Counted from the stretch's first letter, positions 9,526 to 21,042 are shown. The stretch is 64,000 bases of DNA from Sesamum alatum (GCA_034509735.1 JACGWO010000005.1:16977264-17041263), one strand, 5' to 3'. The notes: generated from the sequence alone by a model not told the origin. Numbers and translations: made by a program.

Positions 9526-11751
9526 TGTTAGAATAGGTGACCAGAAAGCCAATAGGTTTGGCGATTTGTAACCTATCTGACAACTTGATGTAAATGTAAT
9601 ATTATTATGTGATGAATAAGATGAGTGTTCGTCACCAATGGTACCTTCTTTGTTGCGCTCATCTTACATTTGTTAAACCAGTGTTTAACTTATATCGCAA
9701 CAAAGCCCACAGACCATGGATAACAACTCGTGCAGTTGGGCCACGCATTGGATGGTGGTCATGAAACCAACTGATTAAGAGTTGGGTCTGAAACGTTCCA
9801 AGTCGAGGACCTCGAGACAGGGCATCGAGAGTCCTATTGAGACTTGCGTCAAGAGTCGTGTTCATTGGATGAGTGCCGTGTTTCATCGATGACAGGCGTG
9901 GGACACCTACACGATCTTGATGGGTTGGTCGACTGGGGTCGAGCCGACTGGACTGACTCGCGGGGATCATCATATGGAAGCCTTGGAGGCTTGGTCGGTA
10001 TGATTGGATTTCCCCGGTTCCGATAGTACGGGAGTAATCCTCAGACTTGAGGAATCATGGCAGTCACGTGCACAGGACGGCTGTATCTTGGATCTGGCGA
10101 GAGGTGATCATTCTGTAAGATGATCATTATAAGCCTTGTCCAGTGCAGTCAGAATGTGTAGCGAGGACGGTGGATTCCAAGAAGAGGATCCGTCCCGTGT
10201 CAGTATATGACAGAGGTATCTCCTATGCACTCGGAGACACGTACATGCTGTTTGAAGCTGTGGCCACAGTGGTTGGTCGAACAGGGAATGGTTTCCTGTG
10301 TCGATGCAATGAAGCATACGTGTCTCGAGTATTAAGCATAGATGCCTAGTCAAGGATGGGAACCGACGCCCAATTCCATACCCTAGACTAAGGCCGGGAG
10401 ACGGTAGACGGAAGGATCGTACCCGTACGGAATCGGCGCCTAAATGTTCACGCCAATTCACCTAGTCTCTAGTGCCATGGACCGTTGCTAGACGGCCACC
10501 CATGGTAACTGGCCTTGTGGGACACGGGCCCAAGTCTAGCTGAGGGTGAACCTAAAGGGTCACACACAAATCACCGAGGAGGTTGAGAGATCGACTTGGA
10601 GTCAATCTCGAAGGATAAAATAAGTAATTGGATTACTTAAGGGAAAGTCCATTGGATGGACGGGCCGATATTGTATCGGGCTTTCATTTAATCGGTAAAT
10701 TGGATTTTCGATTAAATATGGAAAGTTGAGATGTTGAGACGTTGGATCTTTTAATTGGATTAAAAGATCAACGGGAATAATTTAAGTGGACATTAAATTG
10801 GATTTAATATTGGGTTCGTCGTAATTGGATTATGATAAAACCCAGTCCGTTAAATTATACCCGAGAGGAGAAATAATTCCTAATTTGGAATAGGAAGAAG
10901 TTGGACTTCTTCCCTTAATTAAATATGGCCGACATGCTCCCTTGGAGGAAGCAAAATCAGCCATGTTTCATGCTAGGTGGTATGTTGACTTTTCTCTTTT
11001 GGAAAGAGACAAATCAACTCCAATCAAGCTCTTCCCTTTTGGTATGATTTGATCATACCATAAATTTTGGTAGGCTTGATTGAAGAATTGATGGTGATTG
11101 ATTGGAATGAATCTAGACATCCTTGGATGAACCTAGACACATTCCAATAATCACATTAATTATGTATATATATTAGAATATACAACACCTAGCACAAGTG
11201 ATTAATTATTCATCTTTTTCTAGGAAAAAGAGAAGACAAAAATCCTCTCCTCTCTCTCAATTTTCGTGTTCCCTCCCTCTCTTACACTTGTGTTCTTCAC
11301 TTGATTTTGAATCAAGAAGAAGAACAAAGTAAGTTTAAGAGAACACTAATTCATAGTGTTCTTCTCTTAAACCGATTCCTTCCTAAACCCGTTCTTTTCT
11401 AGCAAGAAGAACGTGTGTTTCTTCCGGTGTGGTGTGGATCACCTTTGGAGAATCCATACGTTTGGATTTCGTGAGCATTCCGGAGAAGGAACAATGCTAG
11501 TAGCCGGGAGCATACGCTAAACAATCAAAGGTAACGGTTTATTACGCTTTGATTGATTTGATTTACATATCTATGCCCTATGTGTTTAAATATATGTTTT
11601 AATATTTACACATCCTACATCGAACGCCCGGTTGAGCACCCAAGGGTACACCCCTTGGGATTCATGTATTTTGAATTTGATTTAAATTTACGCAATTTCT
11701 CGCCTTTCTCGCTTCCGCTCGCGCTCCCGGGCGGATCCGCTTGTCCTTAAA
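9526..11751 (+). repeat. E1 5' LTR
   Basis: Begins TGTTAGAATAGGTGACC and ends near CTTGTCCTTAA just before the primer site; the matching end in the 3' LTR is CTTGTCCTTCA. A TATA-like run (TATATATA near 11165-11172) lies about 590 bp before the end. It contains a block conserved among all LTRs here (10459-10515). Reading frames inside (9659-9973, 10108-10461) are chance frames. Confidence 0.93.
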
Positions 11752-11752
11752 G

Positions 11753-11764
11753 TGGTATCAGAGC
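11753..11764 (+). promoter_or_regulatory. E1 primer-binding site
   Basis: TGGTATCAGAGC is the perfect complement to the 3' end of plant initiator tRNA-Met, directly after the 5' LTR. Confidence 0.92.
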
Positions 11765-12013
11765 CCGGTTCGATGTAAGGGGCATAGATATATGTGTTTG
11801 GCATGATCTACTTGCTTTTAAATGGCTTTATTGGCATGTTAGATTACATAAATATATGAATAATATGATGATTCAATTGTTTGGATTTAATGGACTTTTG
11901 GCATGCTTAATTTTGTTAGATTGGATCTAAAATTGCATGATTATTTTCAGAATAATATTAATGTTGTTGTGCTGAAACAGTTTTGAAAAACACAAAAAAA
12001 AAAAAATTTGGTC

Positions 12014-12180
12014 GGGCCGACAGTGGCCGCGCGCACGCCATGCGAGCGGACGCTGCGCACAGGCGCGCGCGCAGTGGCGCGCGCGCGCGCTATGCGCAGC
12101 CGGCCGCTGCTGGCCGAGTGCCAGCGCGCGCGCGCTGCCCTGTGCGCGCGGCCGGCCGGCCAGCACAACGGCTGGGCCGT
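12014..12180 (+). other. GC-rich island in E1 leader
   Basis: Alternating GC/CG runs inside an AT-rich leader. It is the shortest, most compact version of the island found in every copia copy here (E2 30278-30770, E3 41812-42290, E4 49600-49760, E5 56850-56950). Open frames across it in all directions reflect missing stop codons in GC-rich DNA, not genes. Confidence 0.7.
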
Positions 12181-12845
12181 TTTGTGCCGTTTTTCAACTT
12201 TTTTCGGAAAATTTAATTTTCTGTATTTTCTGCACAATATTCTGAAAATATATTAATTTTGCATTTTTGATTTTGGAATAATTGGATTATTCCTTGGATT
12301 AATTTTGCTTAATTAATTTGGAATTAATACATGCATTGGATGCATTGTGTAAAATGTCCATTAAATTTAAAATTTGAATTTTGCATATTATTTATATGTT
12401 TATGCTTTTATGATGTTGGACATCACTTGGATATTTGGAATATCCATTGGTTTTATTGCATGATTATTTGGAATAATTATGTTATATGTGAGTTGATGGA
12501 ATCAACATGGGATGATCACAAAGCCCTAGACCTTGTGTATGGATGAATGAATGTTTATTTATTTTCTGTTGGGTGGGGCCTGCGTGCCTCTTGTTTTTGG
12601 GACTATCATCTCCCGTATTTTCAGCCTCATGATGTTAAGGTTTTTTTCTTTATTACCGATGTATTACTTTCAGTTGTAATGAGAGTAGATAGGATTGGTG
12701 AGGTTTCAATTTTAACAAGCAATTGGAGTCGGAGACCCCAAGGAGGAGCATCAAGGCGTGAAACAAGAAGCACTTCAAGGCCCATTGGAATGACAATGGG
12801 TTTATTATTATTGTAATAATTTAGGACCACCCTAGACAGACCATA

Positions 12846-12869
12846 GACTCACTGCGGGCTCAGTGGGTC
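12846..12869 (+). other. Conserved leader stem-loop, E1 copy
   Basis: GACTCACTG-CGGGCT-CAGTGGGTC: a 9-bp stem with one T:G wobble and a six-base loop. Equivalent stems in E2, E3, E4 and E5 keep pairing while bases change. Confidence 0.6.
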
Positions 12870-13496
12870 GCATAGGTTGGGCTTGTGATCATCCTAACAG
12901 GGGTATGCTATGTTTTATGCAGGCGGCGTTTTTTTATTTATCGCTTTAAATATTGGATATTTATGCATGCTAAAACACCATAATGTGATGAGGTCTCGGT
13001 CACACTTAAACTCTCATTTGGTTGGACCAAATTACATATTAGGCCCAGAACGGACTTGGATTAAAATGGTATTTTGGTCTGTCCGAGCCTTCCATCCACA
13101 GCAATGTGGTGAGGAAGCTACCACTACCCAAGTGTGGTCTCACGAGTCGTGGCACACTTGGAATAGGGGAAAGCTGCACTATTGTTGTGAACAAAAAGAC
13201 TGCGCTCGCTGTTTTTCTGTTTCACGAGTCGTGGGGGGCGACAGTTTGAGGCATGATTTGGTTGATGGGTCGGGCCTAACACTGAGTAACATGGTTCGCT
13301 TGGAGTCCTCGGGACCATGTGAATAGGTGAGGTAAAATATCTTGGGAATCTCATTGGATGAGAATGATATTGGATATCTCCCACAAGGTCTTCTTCATGT
13401 GAATCGTAAAAGCGGGGCATGGAGATTACGCTTGTGGATCCCAAGCCCACTAGGAAATGGTTTCCCGAAACTCCGCTTGAGAGTGGCGGACTTTCG

Positions 13497-13504
13497 TATA
13501 AATA
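13497..13504 (+). promoter_or_regulatory. TATA-like box 99 nt before E1 gag
   Basis: TATAAATA in the conserved context CGTATAAATAGTGGGAGG. It lies at almost the same distance from the gag ATG in E2 (32183-32190) and E3 (43720-43727). It may be an internal promoter or just conserved leader. Confidence 0.35.
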
Positions 13505-13602
13505 GTGGGAGGGTTAAAGACTAAAAGACCAAGTCTTCAACTTGAACAATAATATTACCATCATCTGCTAATTTCTGCTTTACATTTTTTAATAATGTAG
13601 AT

Positions 13603-14555
13603 ATGTCTAAGAACCCGTTAACCATGATTCTTGAGACTAACAAATTCAACGGAACGAACTACTCGGACTGGCTGAGAAACCTGAGGATTGTCCTCGGTTT
13701 CGAGAACCAAGGCTACGTCTTGGACGAGCCGCCACCGAGCGACTTACCGGAGGGGTCCACGCCTGAAGAACGTTTGACGTTCGAGAAATGGCATGAGGAC
13801 AACCGGAAAGTACGCAGTATCATACTGGCTTCGATGTCTAACGACATCCAGAAGCAGTATGAGAGGCTGGACAACGTCTCCGCCATAATGCTCCGCATGA
13901 ACGAGGTTTATGCGGTTCCGGATAGGCATATTAGATATGCCGCCACAAAAGCATTTTTTGGCACCAAGCTCGCTGAAGGAGCGTCTGTACAGAGTCATGG
14001 GGTCAAGATGCTCTCCCTAGTGGAAAAACTCGAGGACCTTAAAGCTGGCTTAACAATGACACGTACATTGACGTGATCCTCCAGTCGCTTCCTCCATCCT
14101 ATGACCCGTTTGTTGTAAACTACAACATGAACGGACTTGAGAAGTCTATTCATGAGTTGATCAACATGCTGGTCCAATACGAGGCAACGACCCACAAGTC
14201 GGCGCCGGCGGTATTGATAGGAGAGGCTTCAACCTCCAAGGCGAATGGCAAGAGGGCCGGACGCTGGAAGAGGAAGAAGGGCAAAGGGAAGACGGTTGCG
14301 GCCCCTGCTCGCGCTCTGGGGGTCCCTGTTGCTCCGGTTGGACCGAGCAAAGGGATAGGGAAGACCCGTGGTTCTCAGCGGTCCAAGGCAAATGATGTCT
14401 GCATACATTGCCAAGGGAAAGGGCATTGGAAGAGGGAGTGCCCACAACTCCTCTCCAACCCAGGTGTGTTTGTGGTTGAAGTTAATATGATTACTAATTC
14501 TGCTTCATGGGTATTGGATACCGGGTGTGGTGCTCACATCTACAATGATCTGTAG
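13603..14555 (+). pseudogene. E1 gag and protease start, frameshifted
   Basis: Starts at ATG (MSKNPLTMILETNKFNGTNY), the standard copia gag opening. It contains the UBN2-like gag core, then a lost base pair near 14050 shifts frame; the gag continues in 14073-14555 with a Lys/Arg-rich stretch. A CIHCQGKGHWKREC zinc knuckle follows at about 14399-14440, then the protease motif WVLDTGCGAH. It stops at 14553-14555 (TAG), where E2 and E3 have CAG, so a C-to-T change truncates it. Gag forms the virus-like particle and the knuckle binds element RNA. Confidence 0.88.
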
Positions 14556-17097
14556 GCACTGCAAAGAAGCAGAAGGCTAACCAAGGATGAGATGATCCTG
14601 AGGCTAGGCGATGGCAAGGCCGTTGCTGTGGAGGCCGTAGGATCACTAGAGTTAGCCATTAGTAGTCATGTTAGGATTGTACTGAACGACTGTTTCAATG
14701 TACCTAGCATGATTAAAAATATTGTTTCCATCCCGGTCCTTGATAAGGAGGGATATGAATTTACCATCAATAAAAACGGTTTTTTTTCATTATCAAAGAT
14801 GGTATATCTCATTTGCTTGGTACATTGGTCAACGGTCTGTACATACTTCAACAGTCTAATTGGATTATGACTGCAGAACACAAACGAAAACGTGATGATC
14901 ATAATAACGCACAGATATGGCATGCGAGGTTAGGTCATATCTCTAAAGATAGGATAAGAAGGTTGGTGGACTCAAAGAGTCTAGAAATAGACGATTTGAA
15001 CAATCTACCGACCTGCGAATCCTGTCTAAAGGGAAAGATGACCAAGAAACCCTTTGTTGGACAAAGTACGCTAGCCAGTGGTCTGTTGGATTTGATCCAT
15101 ACAGATGTCTGTGGTCCACTAAATACACAGGCTAGAGGTGGGTACTCGTACTTCATAACCTTTACCGATGATCACCCACGGTATGGTTATGTTTACCTGA
15201 TGAGGTACAAGTCTGAAGCCTTTGGAAGGTTTAAAGAATACAGACTTGCAGTAGAGAACCAAACCGGTCGAAAGATCAAAGCCCTTCGGTCGGACCGAGG
15301 TGGAGAGTATTTGAGTGGTGAGTTTACTGATTATCTAAAAGAGAATGGGATTCTCTCTCAGTGGACCCCTCCTGGAACACCGCAGCTTAATGGTGTGTCT
15401 GAAAGGAGGAATCGGACCCTGTTGGACATGGTCCGATCCATGATGAGTTTTACCGAACTCCCCCTTTCCTTCTGGGATATGCTCTTAAGACGGCGGCCAA
15501 AGTTTTGAACTTGGCGCCATCTAAAAGGGTATCCCAGACGCCATATGAGATATGGCATGGCAAGCCTGCCTCCTACAAATACTTGAAAGTGTGGGGTTGC
15601 CCCGCATATGTCAAGAGATTAGTGGGAGATAAACTGGACTCGAGGTCTAGTTTATGCAGGTTCATCGGCTATCCGAAAGAAACTGCGGGGTATTATTTCT
15701 ATGATCCCTCCAAGCAAAAGGTTTTTGTCTCGCAAAACGCAGTGTTCTTGTAAAAAGGTTTTCCATTGGATAGTCGACGCGATGAGGTACTCCTTGAGGA
15801 ATCAAGTGAGGTACCCCATGAGGCGGCAGTGACATCTGAGCCAGTGGTTCCCACTGATATTGTTCCAGTCCTCCGTAGGTCGGCCAGAGTATCCCATGCA
15901 CCTGATAGGTATGGATTTCTGGGCCTGACCGGTCAGTTGGATAATGATCTAAAGACGTACGGAGAAGCGATGTCGGACATCGATTCGGACAAGTGGCTTG
16001 AGGCCATGAAATCCGAGATGGACTCGATGGGTACAAACAAGGTTTGGACCCTAGCAGATCCACCAAAAGGGGTTAAACCCGAAGCTGGAACATACGTTTT
16101 GATGAAGTCATACGGGGATATGATTTCATCAAGAACGAGTCCGATCCTTGTGTATACAAGAAGATCAGTGGGAGCTCAGTTGCGTTTCTGGTGCTTTACG
16201 TGGATGACATCTTGCTCATTGGGAATGATGCTAAGATGTTGGGTACCACTAAAGCTTGGTTGTCAACGCAATTCTCCATGATGGATATGGGCGAGGCATC
16301 CTACATCCTTGGCATCAAGATCTACAGGGATAGATCTAGAAGGATGTTAGGAATAACCCAGTCCTCGTAAGTTATCCAAGAAGCAGTCTCCTAAGACTGA
16401 TGAGGAGCTTAAACGGATGTTGGACATCCCCTATGCTTCAGCCGTAGGCAGCATACAGTATGTTGTTCAGTGCACTAGACCTGATGTGGCTTTCGCTTTG
16501 AGCGTAACTAGCCGATATTAGTCGTGTGCCGAGGAGGCACACTAGAGTGCAGTCAAGACTATCCTAAAGTACCTGAAAAGGACTAAGGACATGTTCTTGA
16601 TCTACGGCGGTGGAGAGTTGATACTGGAAGGCTATAGCGACGCTAGCTTCCAGTCGGATGACGATGATGCCGAGTCTCAGTTTGGTTTTTTGTATTTAGA
16701 CTAAATGGTGGCGTGGTTACTTGGAAGGGTTCCAAGCAGGCTACCACGGCGGACTCCACCATAGAGTTTTGAATACATAGCGGCTTTGGAAGCTGCTAAG
16801 GAGTGGTTTGGTTGATGAGCTACATCCAAGGGTTGGATGTAGTACCTAGCATTGCTAAGCCTGTAATTATCTTTTATGATAACAACGGGGCGATAGCGCT
16901 AGCAAAGGAACCGAGATCTCATCACGATCCAAGCATATTCTTAGACGCTACCATCTCTTACAGAGATGGATAGCAGGAGTGACGTTCGGTTGGACCGAGT
17001 CAGCTCCGCAGAAAACATAGCAGATCCACTTGCTAAGCCCATGTCACAAGTTGCCCATACTCACCATCTGCATAAGAGGTTTGAGGCCAATGGGTGA
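14556..17097 (+). pseudogene. E1 pol: integrase, deleted RT, RNase H
   Basis: The pre-integrase (WHARLGHIS, CESCLKGK) and the integrase core with its Asp, Asp and Glu contexts (HTDVCGPL, SDRGGEYL, SERRNRTLLDMVRSMM) lie at 14813-15508. A frameshift near 15480 follows. From 16080 about 340 bp of RT present in E2 and E3 is missing: GVKP jumps to the WNIRFDE region, removing the first catalytic Asp block. YVDD survives at 16197-16208. A second deletion of about 80 bp follows a stop near 16368. RNase H remnants extend to about 17097. Such an element cannot supply its own RT. Confidence 0.88.
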
Positions 17098-17109
17098 TTG
17101 GCTTTAGGT

Positions 17110-17120
17110 CAAGTGGGAGA
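17110..17120 (+). promoter_or_regulatory. E1 polypurine tract
   Basis: CAAGTGGGAGA immediately before the 3' LTR; identical in E2, E3 and E5 at the same place. It primes plus-strand DNA synthesis. Confidence 0.85.
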
Positions 17121-17121
17121 T

Positions 17122-19347
17122 TGTTAGAATAGGTGACCAGAAAGCCAATAGGTTTGGCGATTTGTAACCTATCTGACAACTTGATGTAAATGTAATATTA
17201 TTATGTGATGAATAAGATGAGTGTTCGTCACCAATGGTACCTTCTTTGTTGCGCTCATCTTACATTTGTTAAACCGGTGTTTAACTTATATCGCAACAAA
17301 GCCCACAGACCATGGATAACAACTCGTGCAGTTGGGCCACGCATTGGATGATGGTCATGAAACCAACTGACTAAGAGTTGGGTCTGAAACGTTCCAAGTC
17401 GAGAACCTCGAGACAGGGCATCGAGAGTCCTATTGAGACTTGCGTCAAGAGTCGTGTTCATTGGATGAGTGCCGTGTTTCATCGACGACAGGCGTGCGAC
17501 GCCTACACGATCTTGATGGGTTGGTCGACTGGGGTCGAGCCGACTGGACTGACTCGCGGGGATCATCATATGGAAGCCTTGGAGGCTTGGTCGGTATGAT
17601 TGGATTTCCCCGGTTCCGATAGTACGGGAGTAATCCTCAGACTTGAGGAATCATGGCAGTCACGTGCACAGGACGGCTGTATCTTGGATCTGGCGAGAGG
17701 TGATCATTCTGTAAGATGATCATTATAAGCCTTGTCCAGTGCAGTCGGAATGTGTAGCGAGGACGGTGGATTCCAAGAAGAGGATCCGTCCCCTGTCAGT
17801 ATATGACAGAGGTATCTCCTATGCACTCGGAGACACGTACATGCTGTTTGAAGCTGTGGCCACAGTGGTTGGTCGAACAGGGAATGGTTTCCTGTGTCGA
17901 TGCAATGAAGCATACGTGGTCTCGAGTATTAAGCATAGATGCCTAGTCAAGGATGGGAACCGACGCTCAATTCCATACCCTAGACTAAGGCCGGGAGACG
18001 GTAGACGGAAGGATCGTACCCGTACGGAATCGGCGCCTAAATGTTCACGCCAATTCACCTAGTCTCTAGTGCCATGGACCGTTGCTAGACGGCCACCCAT
18101 GGTAACGGGCCCTTGTGGGACACGGGCCCAAGTCTAGCTGAGGGTGAACCTAAAGGGTCACACACAATCACCGAGGAGGTTGAGAGATCGACTTGGAGTC
18201 AATCTCGAAGGATAAAATAAGTAATTGGATTACTTAAGGGAAAGTCCATTGGATGGACGGGCCGATATTGTATCGGGCTTTCATTTAATCGGTAAATTGG
18301 ATTTTCCATTAAATATGGAAAGTTGAGATGTTGAGACGTTGGATCTTTTAATTGGATTAAAAGATCAACGGGAATAATTTAAGTGGACATTAAATTGGAT
18401 TTAATATTGGGTTCGTCGTAATTGGATTATGATAAAACCCAGTCCGTTAAATTATACCCGAGAGGAGAAATAATTCCTAATTTGGAATAGGAAGAAGTTG
18501 GACTTCTTCCCTTAATTAAATATGGCCGACATGCTCCCTTGGAGGAAGCAAAATCAGCCATGTTTCATGCTAGGTGGTATGTTGACTTTTCTCTTTTGGA
18601 AAGAGACAAATCAACTCCAATCAAGCTCTTCCCTTTTGGTATGATTTGATCATACCATAAATTTTGGTAGGCTTGATTGAAGAATTGATGGTGATTGATT
18701 GGAATGAATCTAGACATCCTTGGATGAACCTAGACACATTCCAATAATCACATTAATTATGTATATATATTAGAATATACAACACCTAGCACAAGTGATT
18801 AATTATTCATCTTTTTCTAGGAAAAAGAGAAGACAAAAATCCTCTCCTCTCTCTCAATTTTCGTGTTCCCTCCCTCTCTTACACTTGTGTTCTTCACTTG
18901 ATTTTGAATCAAGAAGAAGAACAAAGTAAGTTTAAGAGAACACTAATTCATAGTGTTCTTCTCTTAAACCGATTCCTTCCTAAACCCGTTCTTTTCTAGC
19001 AAGAAGAACGTGTGTTTCTTCCGGTGTGGTGTGGATCACCTTTGGAGAATCCATACGTTTGGATTTCGTGAGCATTTCGGAGAAGGAACAATGCTAGTAG
19101 CCGGGAGCATACGCTAAACAATCAAAGGTAACGGTTTATTACGCTTTGATTGATTTGATTTACATATCTATGCCCTATGTGTTTAAATATATGTTTTAAT
19201 ATTTACACATCCTACATCGAACGCCCGGTTGAGCACCCAAGGGTACACCCCTTGGGATTCATGTATTTTGAATTTGATTTAAATTTACGCAATTTCTCGC
19301 CTTTCTCGCTTCCGCTCGCGCTCCCGGGCGGATCCGCTTGTCCTTCA
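17122..19347 (+). repeat. E1 3' LTR
   Basis: TGTTAGAATAGG...CTTGTCCTTCA, 2226 bp, nearly identical to the 5' LTR. It is followed directly by the target duplication GTTGG at 19348-19352. Confidence 0.95.
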
Positions 19348-19964
19348 GTTGGATTGATGATTTTGCTATAATTTCTTTATTTACTCCACTAATTATCGTA
19401 TTTTTAAAACTAATTTCTTGTTGCCAATTAGATATATTATCTATGTTTTTATTTAGTTTCGTAATTTGTTCTCATATAATATTTAGATACAAATTTGTAT
19501 AATTTTATTTTTTCATCGACTCATTAATTTGAGCCATTGTAATCGTTAGGGTGTCATCTTCAATTAATTTTGAAAATACTTTGAAATTAATTTTCATTTC
19601 ATTCGAGTTCATTTTAAATGATTGTTGAGGTGGAAATATGTTATTAACAACTTTCCCATTATCTAGAAAATATTTCTCTCTAATATGTTTAAATATTGTT
19701 CTGAATATTTAATGATAAACCAAGGAACAAAAGCAACTATTTTATTCTTATAGCTAATTCTTTATAGAATTGTGTAGAGATCATTTTTTGGTTTGTTATA
19801 TTAAAATTTTCAAAGAACCATTTCCTAAATGGCTTCAATCTCTCTTCCTTGAATTCTTTCTGAATTTCTTTTCTAACTAGAGATCCAGGACTAAAATCTA
19901 TTATTTTAGAATAATCCACAAATGGGATCTCTATTTCCAAATCAATTAGATCTAGACTATTCAT
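19348..19964 (-). pseudogene. Pararetroviral polyprotein N-terminal part, unit 2
   Basis: Homologous to 228-840 of unit 1 with scattered substitutions and small indels. The ATG (rc of 19962-19964) directly follows the movement-protein stop. An open piece of 75 codons (19737-19964) is followed by frame changes. It would join the frame resuming at 9525 on the other side of E1. Confidence 0.7.
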
Positions 19965-20972
19965 TTATAAACAAAAATTTGTTTCTGAAGTTAATTCTTC
20001 ATTTAATCTTGGATCCTTATATATTCCTTTAGCAATATTATTAGACTGAATCCGTATTTCTTCAACTTTATTTTCTCTTATATCCTCTTGGCTATTTTCT
20101 TCTTTAATTCGGGAAGTGGATGCTCTAGATGGAGTCATAATTTCAATTGGTGAAAAATATGATACTGTAGAATATGTTGAAGAATTGCTTCTGAAACATT
20201 TTGGTTGATTATTAATGAAGTCTATTCTAACATTTCCTTCTGGATTTTGAATAATACTAGCATAATTACTTTCTATGTGACTTAAAATTGGAACTTCTTT
20301 CTCAATTATCCAACTTTCTGGAAACTCTATTTCACTCCATTTTATTTGCCTCCTAGTATTAATTCTAGAACTATGTAAATTTGTTTCAAAAAATATAGTT
20401 TGTTCCAATGATTTATTGTCTTGTATCCTACAGTTAGGATTAAGGGTATGGAGAAGTTTATAATATATTCTATAACATAAACATATTAATTCAGATCCGA
20501 GTGTATAATTATACCCATGAGTTTTAATATTTAATGTTAAAGCATCCAATATATTGGCATCCGACAAGGATAATTGTAAATTCGGATAAACATTAAAAAA
20601 AAATGGGCCGTGAGCTAGACTGGACTGTATTATCTCAATCAAAGATTTTTTGTCAATCTAAATTCCTGGGTTTAAAGGCAATTTGTACTAGTCCTATATG
20701 TAAAAATTTATATTCATCCTGATAATGCCTTATATCCATAGCATCTAAAAGTTTTATTACTCTTTCTTCATTATCAAGGGCTATTGATTCTTCACTAGTC
20801 TTCACAATCTGTTTAGTCTTTCAAAAATCAAATCGGCCGAAATTATAAATTAATCTAGGATTTACCTTGGGAATTGTCCATTTCATAATTGACTCAAATT
20901 CTTAGGAATTTCATATTCTTCCTTTTTGGAATTTTTAACAGTATTTATATCTAAAATAGATATATATTGCAT
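19965..20972 (-). pseudogene. Pararetroviral movement protein, unit 2, mostly open
   Basis: An open frame of 225 codons (19965-20642) covers the C-terminal two thirds of the protein and is far better preserved than unit 1. The upstream third (20643-20972, ATG at rc of 20970-20972) is out of frame and lacks about 45 bp present in unit 1 near 1530-1590. The 30K-type core sits near residues 25-70 of the open piece. The C-terminal tail is Ser/Asn/Glu-rich. It is truncated relative to an intact protein and so presumed non-functional. Confidence 0.7.
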
Positions 20973-21030
20973 ATTAAGCAATATATTAAACAAGTACTGT
21001 TGAATTATCCAATATAACTTCAACAACATG

Positions 21031-21042
21031 GCTATGATACCA
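21031..21042 (-). promoter_or_regulatory. Pararetrovirus primer-binding site, unit 2
   Basis: The minus strand reads TGGTATCATAGC, two changes from the initiator tRNA-Met complement. Confidence 0.6.

Larger units (their letters stand above)
9526..19347 (+). mobile_element. Ty1/copia LTR retrotransposon E1 (type A), complete but defective
   Basis: A complete 9.8-kb insertion with 2.2-kb LTRs, a 5-bp target duplication, a tRNA-Met primer site, a polypurine tract and gag-protease-integrase-RT-RNase H order, which defines Ty1/copia. It inserted into the endogenous pararetrovirus. The LTRs differ at only about 15-17 sites by my count over 2.2 kb, so it is the youngest insertion here. Its coding region is nonetheless defective: an RT-core deletion, a second deletion after YVDD, frameshifts and stops. 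It was therefore probably mobilised in trans. The lineage within copia (Tork/Angela-like?) is not settled. Confidence 0.95.

Noticed and set aside
9659..10461. Frames inside LTRs (also 17255-18062, 36400-36680, 47934-48128, 51552-51926, 54447-55167)
   Set aside because: They are not conserved between type A and type B LTRs as protein and overlap regulatory LTR sequence; treated as chance.
11753..11764. TGGTATCAGAGC motifs as parts of tRNA genes
   Set aside because: They follow LTR ends and lack the rest of a tRNA; they are primer-binding sites.
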